Assembly (NCBI RefSeq): GCF_018449515.1 | Contig: NZ_JAAVUQ010000038.1 | Location: 1-64,000 of the forward strand | Reading direction: 5' to 3' | Length of the DNA stretch: 64,000 bases | DNA from: Caballeronia sp. dw_19 | GTDB lineage: Bacteria; Pseudomonadota; Gammaproteobacteria; Burkholderiales; Burkholderiaceae | Shown here: one piece after another, positions 53,330-62,451 of the stretch | Layout: each line of letters begins with the position of its first letter | Numbering within the stretch: position 1 is the stretch's first letter | The notes under the pieces: generated by a model | What the model was told of the DNA's origin: nothing | Database searches by the model: none | Seen by the model: only the letters and a program-made list of their open reading frames with translations | Made by a program: the position numbers and the translations under genes

Positions 53330-54007
53330 ATGACCGAGACAATTACCCTCAAGTCCAGGATCGACGGGTTCGAGTTCACCGCCCTGCATGCGCCGCCGAT
53401 AGGCGCGCGCCGCGGCGGTGTCATCGTCATCCAGGAAGTCTTCGGGATCGATGCATCCGTGAAGCGCGATGTGGCCCGCTGGGCTTCGCTCGGCTACGAG
53501 GTGATCGCGCCTTCCATGTTCGATCGGCAGGAGCGCAACTTCGTCGCGAACCACGACGCCGCGGGGCTTCAGGTCGGCCTCAAATATGCGAGAGACAACG
53601 GCGACGATAATCCGCTCTCGGACGTCCAGGCATGCATCGACTCCATGAAGGACAAAGGACCGGTGTATCTTGTCGGTTATTGCTACGGTGGCACGATCAC
53701 CTGGCGGGCGGCGTCGCGCGCCAAGGGACTCGCGGCCGCTTCGAGCTACTACGGCGCAGGCATAGCCGCCTCGGCCCAGATGCCTCTCTCCTGCCCGGTG
53801 ATTTGCCACTTCGGCGGCAAGGACCCCTACATTCCGGCGAGCGCGAGCGAGGCCTCGGTGAAGGCCGCGCATCCGGACGTGCCCGTCTACGTCTATGGGA
53901 ATTCGGGCCATGGCTTCAACAACGAGGGACCGGATGCTGATCCGGCCGACGTCAAGCTGGCGAGGCAGCGAACCCTCGATCTGTTCGAGAAGAATGCCGG
54001 CCGATAA
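53330..54007 (+). CDS. Dienelactone hydrolase family protein
   Basis: 225 residues. The catalytic triad is visible as C118 (GYCYGG), D165 (GGKDPYIP) and H194 (NSGHGF), the arrangement of dienelactone hydrolases (ClcD type). The oxyanion glutamate is in VIVIQEVFG. Good ribosome site AAAGGGA upstream. Could act on lactones of aromatic catabolism, but no such pathway is nearby. Converges with the LysR gene at 54008. Confidence 0.9.
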   Translation: MTETITLKSRIDGFEFTALHAPPIGARRGGVIVIQEVFGIDASVKRDVARWASLGYEVIAPSMFDRQERNFVANHDAAGLQVGLKYARDNGDDNPLSDVQACIDSMKDKGPVYLVGYCYGGTITWRAASRAKGLAAASSYYGAGIAASAQMPLSCPVICHFGGKDPYIPASASEASVKAAHPDVPVYVYGNSGHGFNNEGPDADPADVKLARQRTLDLFEKNAGR

Positions 54008-54904
54008 TCATGCTTCTGTCCATCGGCCGGCAAGTTCGGGGTTGGTCTTCACCACCTGGTCGGCGAGGAAATCGCTCACTGCACGGATCCGTGCGGATGC
54101 AATCAGGTCGGCATGCGTCAGCAGCCACACCTCATTGCTGAACATCTGGTCGGATGGAACGACGCGAATGAAATCGTCGTTGATCGCGAGGAAATCGGGG
54201 ATCACGGCCAGGCCGAGTCCGGCACGAACCGCAGCAATCTGGGTGGGCAAACTCGTTGTGGCGAGCGCAATTCTGCAACCCGGATGCTCTCGCGCGAGCC
54301 ATGCGGCGGCGGGCAGATGCGCATGGCTCTCGTCCCAGGTGATGAAGTGGCGTCCGCCCATGGGTTCGCCTTCCACGGCGGGATGCTTCTCGATATATTC
54401 CCGACTCCCGTAGACTGAATAGGTCATGTGCCCGACGCGCCTGATTTTCAGATTGCCATGCATTGGCCGAACCACTCGAAGTGCGATGTCGGCCTCGCGT
54501 CGGCTGAGTTCCGCAGTGACCGTGCTTGTAATGATCTCAAGGCAGATACCGGGATATCGCTCCCGGAACGCAGGTATGGCCGGGATGATCAGGTCCGTCG
54601 CAAGGTTCTCGGATGTCGCGAGCCGGACATCACCGGTTGGCGTTCTATCGAGGCCTGCCGCGCCTCGCTCAAGCGCCAGGATACTGTCTTCGACCCGCTC
54701 AGCGTGCTTGAGTACTTCCCGACCTTCGTCCGTCAGAAAATAGCCTGTCTGATGACGGACAAACAGAGTCATCCCGAGACTGGCTTCGAACTCCGAAATC
54801 CGCCGACTCACAGTGGACTGGCTGACCCTGAGGTCGGCGGATGTTTGTGTCAGGCTGCCGCTCCGGGCAACGCCCAGAAAGTACCTAAGATCATTCCAGT
54901 CCAC
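54008..54904 (-). CDS. LysR-family transcriptional regulator
   Basis: 298 residues. HTH WNDLRYFLGVARSGSLTQTS and SQSTVSRRISEFEASLGMTL; effector domain follows. The short HTH with a leading MDW is typical of the AaeR/YafC-like group. It ends directly next to the dienelactone hydrolase stop; target genes may be those at 51755-54007, transcribed towards it. Confidence 0.9.
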   Translation of the reverse strand: MDWNDLRYFLGVARSGSLTQTSADLRVSQSTVSRRISEFEASLGMTLFVRHQTGYFLTDEGREVLKHAERVEDSILALERGAAGLDRTPTGDVRLATSENLATDLIIPAIPAFRERYPGICLEIITSTVTAELSRREADIALRVVRPMHGNLKIRRVGHMTYSVYGSREYIEKHPAVEGEPMGGRHFITWDESHAHLPAAAWLAREHPGCRIALATTSLPTQIAAVRAGLGLAVIPDFLAINDDFIRVVPSDQMFSNEVWLLTHADLIASARIRAVSDFLADQVVKTNPELAGRWTEA

Positions 54905-55082
54905 GACACTTTTTCCATTTTTGCATGATCAACCTCGAAGATTCTGCATTCTCCTCCATCGACGGCGCAACCATAACCTTGACGCGCACGGCCTACGAGG
55001 CCAGACGCTGCGTCCAAAGAGTGATCGGGTAGGCGCCTTGTTCAAACCCGCATTCGGTGTGGAGAGTGGTTTGCTTGGACGA

Positions 55083-55270
55083 CGCAAGCTTGGTAGGCAA
55101 GGATCGAGGTCCCGGGCCTTGCCTGCGTGGGATGAGCCACGCCTATGGCCACCCGGACCATGCGGAATCGATAGCGACAATCCACTGGGGCGCTCGACCT
55201 AGGGTGTACGTCATTCGACACCGCCGAGGTGCATGGCCTTTCACCAGTGAAGAACTGCTCGGCCGAACCC
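55083..55270 (+). pseudogene. Aldo/keto reductase fragment, multiple frameshifts
   Basis: Translation in different frames gives, in order, RKLGRQG, then GMSHAYGHPDHAESIATIH, then ALDLGCTSFDTAEVHG, then PFTSEELLGR. These match the start of AKR enzymes (RKLG...GMS.GYG...FDTAE.YGPFTNEELVG). Several frameshifts and the missing 3' part show that this is a dead gene. It differs from the intact aldo/keto reductase at 51755. Confidence 0.75.
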
Positions 55271-55416
55271 GCTCACCCGGTGAACTTCCGAGGCTGTTAA
55301 GACAGTATGACTTTTCCGTGAGGCAAGGCTGGGCCGCCGTGGGAAATCTAACGCGGGTTAGCATTGCCAGAGCCGCACGGTGTGGTTGGTACCATACCCG
55401 GCGATTTCACTCACGG

Positions 55417-55492
55417 AGGATTGTTGGACGCCTGCCCCAAACCGCAGGCGTCTGACTACCCGGGCGCTGGCGGGCAGGCGTCCAACAATCCT
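55417..55492. repeat. Perfect 21-bp inverted repeat, 34-base loop
   Basis: Left arm 55417-55437 (begins AGGATTGTTGGACG, ends GCCC) pairs perfectly with the right arm 55472-55492. The loop holds a partial third copy (GCAGGCGTC). No transposase is near. It could be a miniature element, a recombination site or a large terminator-like structure. Confidence 0.65.
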
Positions 55493-55810
55493 TAACAGCG
55501 GCGGCCTTCCATCCAGACGGAGAGGGGCCGTTTCATGTCGGTTAGCGGCCCTCCGCGATCGGAGGCGCGCCTCTCCCAAAGTCGACCCAGCGCCAAACTC
55601 CAACCTGCGCGATCGAGCGCACCAAGCTGACGTTCACGACAGGTAGCTCCCGGCCGCATCCGGTCCCACGACAAATCAGGTCGTTGAGTTCGTCACACGC
55701 ATCAGTTGAAAGAGCCTATTCGCGCCTATCTTAGCTAGGCAGGAACCACCGCGAGCGATAACGCCCACGCAAGGCGACTGCGCGAGGTCGTCGTATTTCA
55801 AAAAGCCTAG

Positions 55811-56404
55811 TTAGCCCTTGAGTGCGACCGGATCGATCGCGCCGAGCACGACCGCCATCATGTCCTCGGTCCAGGCTTCTTTCCCGATGGCGCGTGCAAG
55901 GAGGTTGGCCCCGATCATCGACGTGAAGAGCAGCATGATCTGCTCGCGCGTCATCGCCGGTGGACCACCGGCGCGGGCTACTTCCGCAAAGGCCTCGAAC
56001 AGGCGCTTGACACCTTCGCTGTAATTCACTAGCAAGGGGTCGTCTGACGCCCGGCCGGCCGCCTCCTGGCTGAAGGCGACCATTGGACAGGTCCGCTCCG
56101 GCGGCTTGTCCGCAAAGTAGTACGTAACCAGATCCCGCAGCGCGGTCCTGCCTCCATCAACCGACTGGCGCGCCTTCTCTTTCCATGCTTCAACCGCCCG
56201 CACGAACGCCGTGGTACAGGCTTCCGCAGCCAACGCCTCTTTCGATGGAAAGTGCTTGTAGAAACCGCCCTGGGTCATCCCCGCCGCTTTCATGATATCG
56301 GCGATGCTTACCGCGCCAACGCCGTGCTGCCGGAAAAGCCCAGTGGCGACATCGACAATGCGTTCCCGATTCAGATCGGCCTGTGCCCGAGTGGATCGCC
56401 CCAT
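55811..56404 (-). CDS. TetR-family transcriptional regulator
   Basis: 197 residues. HTH at ~10-55 with RERIVDVATGLFRQHGVGAV and MTQGGFYKHFPSKEALAAEA. The C-terminal ligand domain resembles the TetR_C group of AcrR-like regulators. It is divergent from an AcuI-type reductase and controls it, by the shared operator at 56435-56459. Confidence 0.93.
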   Translation of the reverse strand: MGRSTRAQADLNRERIVDVATGLFRQHGVGAVSIADIMKAAGMTQGGFYKHFPSKEALAAEACTTAFVRAVEAWKEKARQSVDGGRTALRDLVTYYFADKPPERTCPMVAFSQEAAGRASDDPLLVNYSEGVKRLFEAFAEVARAGGPPAMTREQIMLLFTSMIGANLLARAIGKEAWTEDMMAVVLGAIDPVALKG

Positions 56405-56434
56405 ACGACTGCGCCCTTAAATTAGAGGTTGTGT

Positions 56435-56459
56435 AAACTCTATTTATTGAATAGAGTTT
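56435..56459. promoter_or_regulatory. TetR operator (inverted repeat)
   Basis: Perfect ten-base arms AAACTCTATT and AATAGAGTTT around the five-base centre TATTG. A third half-site AACTCTAT follows at 56465-56472. It lies in the 130-base region between the TetR gene and the reductase. Confidence 0.8.
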
Positions 56460-56534
56460 CATCGAACTCTATCACGGCATCGAAGGCGATGCAGTAGATC
56501 GCCAAACTCCGTCACCCACCATTGGAGGACCGAC

Positions 56535-57530
56535 ATGTCCGAAAGCCGTTTCCGGGCACTGCTGTTACGCCGTTCCGGCGAGCAGATCGAAGCCGCTGTT
56601 GAACACCTCGACGAGGACGACCTGCCCGCAGGCGACGTGCTGGTCCGGGTGCGTTACTCGGATGTGAACTACAAGGACGGCCTGGCGATTACGGGCACCG
56701 GTCACCGCCAGGTGGTCCAGCACTTTCCCTTTGTGCCCGGCATCGACTTCGCCGGCGTGGTCGAGCGTTCGGATTCCGATCGGTTCCGCCCTGGCGACGA
56801 AGTGGTCCTGACCGGCTGGGGTGTCGGCGAAAAGCATTGGGGCGGTTTCGCGGAGAAGGCCCGCGTATCGGCTGAGTGGCTCGTACCGTTGCCCACCGGC
56901 ATGACGATGCGGCAAGCGATGGCCTACGGAACCGCCGGTCTCTCCGCGATGCTCTGCGTCGATGCGCTGGAGCGCCACGGTATCGATCCGAAGCGGGAGG
57001 TCCTCGTCACCGGTGCGGGCGGTGGCGTGGGCAGCGTGGCCCTGCTGCTGCTTCACCGGCTCGGATATCACGTGGTTGCTTCCAGCGGCCGGCCGGAGCA
57101 GGAAGCGTATCTGCGGAGTCTGGGTGCACAAAGCCTCGTCGGGCGCAGCACGCTTGCCGAACCGCCCGCGCAGCCGCTACTGCCCGAACGCTGGGGCGGA
57201 GTGATCGACAACGTTGGCGGCACGACCCTGGCCCACGCTTTGGCGGGTATGGCCTATGGGGGCGCCATTGCCTCTCTGGGGCTGGTCGGCGGGCGCGACC
57301 TGAACACGACGGTCCTGCCTTTCATCATGCGCGGCGTCGCGCTCCTTGGCGTCGACTCCGTCTATTGCCCGACTGAACGGCGCATCACTGCATGGCGACG
57401 GCTGGCGGAACTGATACCGGACGGTTTGCCGGGCGAGAGCATCGAGGAGATCGGTCTGGACGAACTCCCGGCCCGAGCGGCCGCCATCATGAAAGGTCAC
57501 GTGCGTGGGCGCACGATCGTCGCCCTGTAG
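56535..57530 (+). CDS. acuI: Acrylyl-CoA reductase-like quinone oxidoreductase (AcuI/YhdH)
   Basis: 331 residues. MDR without zinc ligands; typical YhdH/AcuI segments are YSDVNYKDGLAITGTG, FPFVPGIDFAGVVE, GWGVGEKHWGGFAEKARV and the nucleotide motif GAGGGVGSVALLLL. AcuI reduces acrylyl-CoA to propionyl-CoA; related proteins detoxify other enones. It begins a probable three-gene operon with a cysteine hydrolase (57568) and an aldehyde dehydrogenase (58283), under the TetR operator. Confidence 0.9.
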   Translation: MSESRFRALLLRRSGEQIEAAVEHLDEDDLPAGDVLVRVRYSDVNYKDGLAITGTGHRQVVQHFPFVPGIDFAGVVERSDSDRFRPGDEVVLTGWGVGEKHWGGFAEKARVSAEWLVPLPTGMTMRQAMAYGTAGLSAMLCVDALERHGIDPKREVLVTGAGGGVGSVALLLLHRLGYHVVASSGRPEQEAYLRSLGAQSLVGRSTLAEPPAQPLLPERWGGVIDNVGGTTLAHALAGMAYGGAIASLGLVGGRDLNTTVLPFIMRGVALLGVDSVYCPTERRITAWRRLAELIPDGLPGESIEEIGLDELPARAAAIMKGHVRGRTIVAL

Positions 57531-57567
57531 ACCGGCATCTTGCGTTTGGCACAACTGGAGCTTCAAC

Positions 57568-58194
57568 ATGACAACGACGCACTACGACGCGGCTTCGACC
57601 GGCATCCTGCTGGTCGACCCGTACAACGATTTCCTGAGCGAGGGTGGCAAGCTCTGGCCGCTCGCGAAGGAGACCGCCGAGGAAGTCCACCTTCTGGATC
57701 ATCTGCGAACCATTGTTGCCACAGCGCGCAACGTCGGCATGCGCATCTTCTTCGTCCCGCATCACCGCTGGGAACCCGGCGACTACACGCACTGGAAGCA
57801 CCCGACTCACACGCAGATTGCCTCCGGCAACCGGCAGACCTTTGCCAAAGATACGTGGGGCGGCACCTTCCACGACGATTTCCAGGTCCAGCCCGGCGAC
57901 ATCGTCATCAAGGAGCATTGGGCCCAGAGCGGCTTTGCCAACACCGATCTTGACCAGCAACTGAAACAGCACGGTATCGGGCGGATCGTCGTGATCGGCA
58001 TGCTTGCCAACACGTGCATCGAATCCACGTCCCGCTTTGGCATGGAGCTTGGCTATCACGTCACGCTTGTCCGGGACGCCACGGCGGCCTTTAGCCGCGA
58101 GGCGATGCACGCCGCCCATGAGCTCAACGGGCCGACTTTCGCACACGCCATCCTGACTACGGACGAGCTTATTGCCGCCTTCCAGGCCGCCTGA
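57568..58194 (+). CDS. Isochorismatase-like cysteine hydrolase
   Basis: 208 residues. Catalytic aspartate in GILLVDPYNDF, lysine in VIKEHWAQSGF, and cysteine in MLANTCIESTSRFGMELGY, the triad of isochorismatase-like hydrolases. The family includes nicotinamidases and N-carbamoyl hydrolases. GGAG lies eight bases before the ATG at 57568. Second gene of the TetR-controlled operon. Confidence 0.9.
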   Translation: MTTTHYDAASTGILLVDPYNDFLSEGGKLWPLAKETAEEVHLLDHLRTIVATARNVGMRIFFVPHHRWEPGDYTHWKHPTHTQIASGNRQTFAKDTWGGTFHDDFQVQPGDIVIKEHWAQSGFANTDLDQQLKQHGIGRIVVIGMLANTCIESTSRFGMELGYHVTLVRDATAAFSREAMHAAHELNGPTFAHAILTTDELIAAFQAA

Positions 58195-58282
58195 ATCGTC
58201 CGCCTTTCATTGCCTGTCGCAAGCCGCCTCTCGCGCTGAAACGCGATGGGTCGACTTTGCCATCGCTTTTACGGAGATCGCC

Positions 58283-59863
58283 ATGCTAGTACGTGGAGAG
58301 ATGTTGATCGGACGTGCGTCCGTCCGTGGTACCGATTCTGTCATCCGGGCGCTTGATCCTGCCAACAACGCCGCACTGGAACCCGACTTCGGCGGAGGCG
58401 GCACGGCGGAGGTCGAGCGCGCCTGCCGCCTCGCCGACGAGGCCTTCGACTCCTACAGCCGCACGGATCCAGAGGAACGGGCGCAGTTCATCGAGGCCGT
58501 AGGCCGGAACATCGCGTCGCTCGGCGAGACGCTCGTCACGCGCGTCATGGCCGAAACGGGTCTGCCAGGGCCACGTGTCGAAGGCGAGATGGCCCGTACC
58601 GTCAGCCAGTTGAACCTGTTTGCGACAGTCGTTCGCAAGGGCCTGTGGCGCGACGCGACCATCGATGCCGGCGACCCGCAGCGCAAGCCGCTGCCACGGC
58701 CTGACTTGCGCATGCAGAAGATCGCGATCGGCCCGGTCGGCGTATTCGGCTCGAGCAATTTTCCACTTTTGTATTCGGTTGCAGGTGGCGATACGGCCTC
58801 GGCACTGGCGGCCGGTTGTCCGGTCGTGGTGAAGGCGCACGGATCGCATCTGGGCACGTCTGAACTGGTCGGCCGCGCGATCCAGAAGGCCGTGTCCGAT
58901 GCCGGTTTCCACGAAGGTGTGTACTCGCTGTTGATCGGCGAGGGCAATGCTATCGGCGAGGCGCTGGTTGATCATCCGGCCATCAAGGCGGTGGGCTTCA
59001 CGGGTTCCGAGGGCGGCGGCATGGCGCTCGTGCGCCGGGGTCAGCAGCGGTCCGAGCCGATCCCGGTGTTTGCCGAGATGACGAGCGTGAACCCCAGTTT
59101 CGTGCTGCCGGCAGCGCTCGCCGCCCGTGCTGAAACCTTCGCCAGGGCGTTCATCGACCAGATGACGATCGGTGTCGGGCAGATGTGCCTCAAGCCCGGT
59201 CTCGTGCTCGCGATCGAGGGTGACGGGTTCGAACGCCTGCGCGTCGCGCTGCGCGATGCGTTGTCGGCCAGGCCGGCCGCCACGATGCTGAGCCCCAACA
59301 TCTACGGAGGCTTCATGCACGGAGTCGAGCGCCAGCAGAAGGGGAGCGGCGTCACTGAACTCGGTGCAGGTTCAGAACCTGCGAAGGACCTCGATGGTCA
59401 GGTCCACGTTTTTGAGGTCGATGCCGGGGTACTGCTGCACTCCATGGAGCTTGCAGACGAGGTCTTCGGTCCGGCGGCGCTGCTTGTCCGCTGTCGTTCT
59501 TTCGACGAGATGCTCGCCATCGCCGGGCGTCTGCACGGCCAACTCACCATGACGCTGCAGATGGAGGTGGCGGATATTGAACTCGCCCAGCGGCTGATGC
59601 CCGTGCTCGAGCGCAGGACGAACCGCATCCTGGCGAACGGCTTCTCGAATGTCGCCGAGATCTCGTACGCGACGATTCATGGTGGTCCGTTTCCTGCCAC
59701 CTCCGATAGCCGTTTCACCTCGGTGGGCACCTCTGCGATCGACCGCTTCCTGCGGCCGGTGTGTTACCAGAACCTGCCGCCCGAACTGCTGCCGCCCGCG
59801 CTGCAGGATCGCAATCCGCTTTCGCTCTGGCGTATCCGTGACGGCGAGCTGATGCAAGGCTGA
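58283..59863 (+). CDS. Aldehyde dehydrogenase (alpha-ketoglutarate-semialdehyde type)
   Basis: 526 residues. Catalytic C302 in GQMCLKPGLV and glutamate E265 in FAEMTSVNPSF, with the cofactor region VGVFGSSNFPLLYSVAGGD. The GQxCxxPG and xSVNP motifs are those of NADP-dependent ketoglutarate-semialdehyde dehydrogenases rather than classical ALDHs. Start 58283 has GGAG upstream. It is the last intact gene of the operon starting with acuI. Confidence 0.9.
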   Translation: MLVRGEMLIGRASVRGTDSVIRALDPANNAALEPDFGGGGTAEVERACRLADEAFDSYSRTDPEERAQFIEAVGRNIASLGETLVTRVMAETGLPGPRVEGEMARTVSQLNLFATVVRKGLWRDATIDAGDPQRKPLPRPDLRMQKIAIGPVGVFGSSNFPLLYSVAGGDTASALAAGCPVVVKAHGSHLGTSELVGRAIQKAVSDAGFHEGVYSLLIGEGNAIGEALVDHPAIKAVGFTGSEGGGMALVRRGQQRSEPIPVFAEMTSVNPSFVLPAALAARAETFARAFIDQMTIGVGQMCLKPGLVLAIEGDGFERLRVALRDALSARPAATMLSPNIYGGFMHGVERQQKGSGVTELGAGSEPAKDLDGQVHVFEVDAGVLLHSMELADEVFGPAALLVRCRSFDEMLAIAGRLHGQLTMTLQMEVADIELAQRLMPVLERRTNRILANGFSNVAEISYATIHGGPFPATSDSRFTSVGTSAIDRFLRPVCYQNLPPELLPPALQDRNPLSLWRIRDGELMQG

Positions 59864-59887
59864 TCTCTGGATGAAGACAGCGCCAAT

Positions 59888-60130
59888 GTGCAGAACCCGC
59901 TTCAGATTCCGCCCGCCATCAGCCACGCGGCGTGGCGATCCAGGCCCACCTGGTATGTCGTGGCCGGGAACGATCGCACCATCCCTCCCGCTGTCCAACG
60001 GGACTCGGCGCAGAAGATGAACGCGACTACACTTACCCTCCAGGCGAGTCACGTGCCGATGCTTTCGCAACCGAACGCGGTGGCGGACCTCATCCGGCAG
60101 GCGGCGGAGTCGCTTTTATCTGACGCCTAG
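59888..60130 (+). pseudogene. C-terminal fragment of an alpha/beta hydrolase
   Basis: Eighty codons resembling the last part of alpha/beta hydrolases: WYVVAGNDRTIPPAVQRDSA followed by ASHVPMLSQPNAVADLIRQA, where the GxxD and ASHxxMxSxP segments carry the acid and histidine of the triad. The N-terminal nucleophile domain is missing. A remnant, possibly cut by the mobile elements downstream. Confidence 0.7.
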
Positions 60131-60540
60131 AAGGACAGCGGCGCAGAACCTGACCATGACTCACTCGTGGGGGAAAGGCGTCTCCACAGTAGATACGGAG
60201 CCGAGCAACGTTCCAGTCGCGCTTGCTGCGTGTTCAGATGCGCCTACGTCTTTCTTTACCCAGCATTCGTCTACAACATTGACAACTGGGACGGTATATC
60301 ACCCCGGGTACGGATTACGTTCGGAATTAGTCGCGACGGTCCGTAGTCGGGTACAACGGCCGTTCGGGCGCTCATGTCGGTCGGCGGGTCCTCGGCCAAA
60401 GCGGCCATTGAGCATTGAATCTACGAACTGCCCATGTGAAGCGGACGGATGAACGGCTTTGGGGACGACATCAATACGCTCATAGCGGTTCTGTCGCGAT
60501 AAGCCATACTGACGATCAGGTGCGAAACTAGAAGGACTGC
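60131..60540. other. Intergenic stretch, nothing supported
   Basis: 410 bases between the hydrolase fragment and the insertion sequences. No coding or structural signal was found. Confidence 0.4.
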
Positions 60541-60746
60541 TTAAATCATCAAGGAGTAAAATTGCTCGGCGGCAGATTGATGAGTTCCATGCTCCATTTT
60601 CATCTGTCCTTTCCCGATCATATGCATCGTTTCGATGCCGGACAGGATGATGCGGGCACAACGAAAATCCTTGAAGCCCATCATCGGTTTGATGATCCGT
60701 TTGATGGCCCGGTGGTCCTGCTCAACAATGTTGTTCAGATACTTAA
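60541..60746 (-). pseudogene. IS6-family transposase, C-terminal part
   Basis: The frame reads KYLNNIVEQDHRAIKRIIKP, GFKDFRCARIILSGIETMHM and ends in SLMI, a typical IS6-family end with the third catalytic acidic residue in VEQDHR. It continues, after removal of the IS5 element and one TTAA, from the N-terminal part at 61921. Confidence 0.8.
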
Positions 60747-61920
60747 AGGAAGGTCTGCATAAATAGAGCATATTTGAGTTGCCAAATAGCGCGACGACTG
60801 CGACGATTTGGGCATGAGACAAGCTAATCTGGGATTGGATTTGACGACCAAGCGAACGCGTAAGCGGGAGTTCCTCGACGAGATGAACCGGGTGGTTCCG
60901 TGGCGCGAATTGGTGGCGCTGATATCGCCGCACGCACCCGAAGGTAAGCGAGGGCGGCCGCCGTTTCCATTGGAGACGATGTTGCGGATCCATTTCATGC
61001 AGCAGTGGTTCACCCTGAGCGATCCTGCAATGGAGGAAGCGTTGCACGACGTGCCGCTGTTTCGAGAGTTTGCTGCATTGGATAACTGGAACATGCGTCT
61101 GCCTGACGAGAGCACGATCTTGCGATTCAGGCATCTGCTTGAGAAGCATGAGCTTGCGGCCCAGATGCTCGCAGCGGTCAATGCGGTGCTTGGCAGCAAA
61201 GGGCTGCTGCTCAAAGCGGGTACGGTCGTCGACGCTACGCTGATCCCAGCGCCCAGCTCGACCAAGAACGCGAGCGGTGAGCGCGATCCCGAGATGAGCT
61301 CGACCAAGAAAGGTAATCAGTGGTACTTCGGGATGAAAGCGCATATCGGCGTGGATGCCGAATCCGGGCTGGTACACACGGTTGCAGGGACGGCCGCGAA
61401 CGTGCACGACATTGTCAAAGCGGACGCGTTGCTGCACGGCGAGGAGACTGTTGTGTACGGTGATTCCGGCTATCGTGGGATACAAAAACGTACGAGCGCA
61501 AAGGCAGTGGAGTGGATGGTCGCGATGTGCCCTGGCAAGCGCGCGGCGCTGGACAAGAATGACGCGCTAGGTCGCATCGTCAATGAAATCGAATACCTTA
61601 AGGCAAGCGTGCGCGCCAAGGTAGAGCATCCATTTCGGGTGATCAAACTGCAGTTTGGATTCGCGAAAGCGCGCTACCGTGGTTTGAAGAAAAACACTGC
61701 GCAGCTTATCACGCTGTTCGCATTGTCCAATCTCTGGATGGCGCGTCGCAAGCTGTTGAAAATGTGAGCGGTAGACGCCGCGAAAGCGGCGATCTACAAA
61801 CATCGGACTCAATTTTTGGTCCGTATTCATGCAATTCCCAATGCTAAAACGACTTTCGAGACCCACCAAATTTCGAATGTGGTGAGCAGTCAGCCTGAAA
61901 ATGAGTTGTTCAGACCTTCC
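60747..61920 (+). mobile_element. IS5-family insertion sequence
   Basis: 1174 bases. The ends GGAAGGTCTG (60748-60757) and CAGACCTTCC (61911-61920) are inverted repeats. The target duplication TTAA is at 60743-60746 and 61921-61924. Precise removal of the element and one TTAA restores the IS6 transposase reading across the site. Confidence 0.9.
60808..61767 (+). CDS. IS5-family transposase
   Basis: 319 residues. N-terminal segment PFPLETMLRIHFMQQWFTLS, catalytic DDE features in GTVVDATLIPAPSS, VVYGDSGYRGIQKR and KVEHPFRVIKLQFGFAKARYRG (split reading), all typical of the IS5 subgroup. Frame intact, so the element may be active. Confidence 0.95.
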   Translation: MGMRQANLGLDLTTKRTRKREFLDEMNRVVPWRELVALISPHAPEGKRGRPPFPLETMLRIHFMQQWFTLSDPAMEEALHDVPLFREFAALDNWNMRLPDESTILRFRHLLEKHELAAQMLAAVNAVLGSKGLLLKAGTVVDATLIPAPSSTKNASGERDPEMSSTKKGNQWYFGMKAHIGVDAESGLVHTVAGTAANVHDIVKADALLHGEETVVYGDSGYRGIQKRTSAKAVEWMVAMCPGKRAALDKNDALGRIVNEIEYLKASVRAKVEHPFRVIKLQFGFAKARYRGLKKNTAQLITLFALSNLWMARRKLLKM

Positions 61921-62410
61921 TTAACCTGCCGGATCTTGATGGGCGTTTCCCGCTCGCATTGATGCCCTGGAGCGCAGCCAGATTGGCCCCGCTTTTATCC
62001 ATGGTGACCGTCTCCGGCGCGCCATTCTGGTCGATGGCTTTTTCGAAGTAGCGACGCGCCGCAGCCGTGTCTCGATGCGCTTGCAACAGAAAATCAACCG
62101 TCTGGCCGGCCTTGTCCACTGCGCGATAGAGGTATTTCCAGTCACCACTGACCTTCACATACGTCTCATCCATCCGCCAGCTCTTGCCAACCGGACGCTT
62201 GTACTTGCGGAATGCTTTTTCGAAGAACGGCACAAGCTTGATCACCCAGCGATGCACGGTCGAATGATCAACCTCGAAGCCGCGCTCAGCCATCATCTCT
62301 TCAAGATCGCGCAGACTCAGCGAGTACGCCACATACCAGCGTACGCACAATAAAATCACGTCCATCGGATAGTGCAGTCGTTTCAGAACCTTCGTCAATC
62401 CCGCCGGCAC
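61921..62410 (-). pseudogene. IS6-family transposase, N-terminal part with frameshift
   Basis: Reads HYPMDVILLCVRWYVAYSLS, ERGFEVDHSTVHRWVIKL and KSWRMDETYVKVSGDWKYLY, the IS6 HTH and first catalytic aspartate (MDETY). Near 61948-61952 the frame is lost by a one-base deletion: the expected reading TPIKIRQVK is in another frame. So the gene was dead or dying even apart from the IS5 insertion. The GTG at 62410 is the nominal start; the frame is open upstream to ~62440. Confidence 0.82.
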
Positions 62411-62451
62411 GGCCTTTCGCAGAATTTTGGCTCTTTTGAAAACTCAGTGGG

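Larger units (their letters stand above)
54905..55810. other. Gene-poor stretch with decayed sequence
   Basis: About 900 bases. It holds an aldo/keto reductase pseudogene (55083-55270), a long inverted repeat (55417-55492) and, from ~55500 to 55680, sequence without a usable frame. Confidence 0.5.
60541..62451 (-). mobile_element. IS6-family element, interrupted
   Basis: Transposase sequence on the minus strand is split by an IS5-family element. The left part (60541-60746) carries the C-terminus, the right part (61921-62410) the N-terminus. Terminal inverted repeats could not be identified with certainty, so the ends are approximate. A group II intron lies directly at the right side. Confidence 0.7.

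Noticed and set aside
60541..61485. Continuous minus-strand frame joining IS6 C-terminus with antisense of the IS5 transposase
   Set aside because: The upstream two thirds is antisense to the IS5 transposase; only the last part is real IS6 coding sequence.
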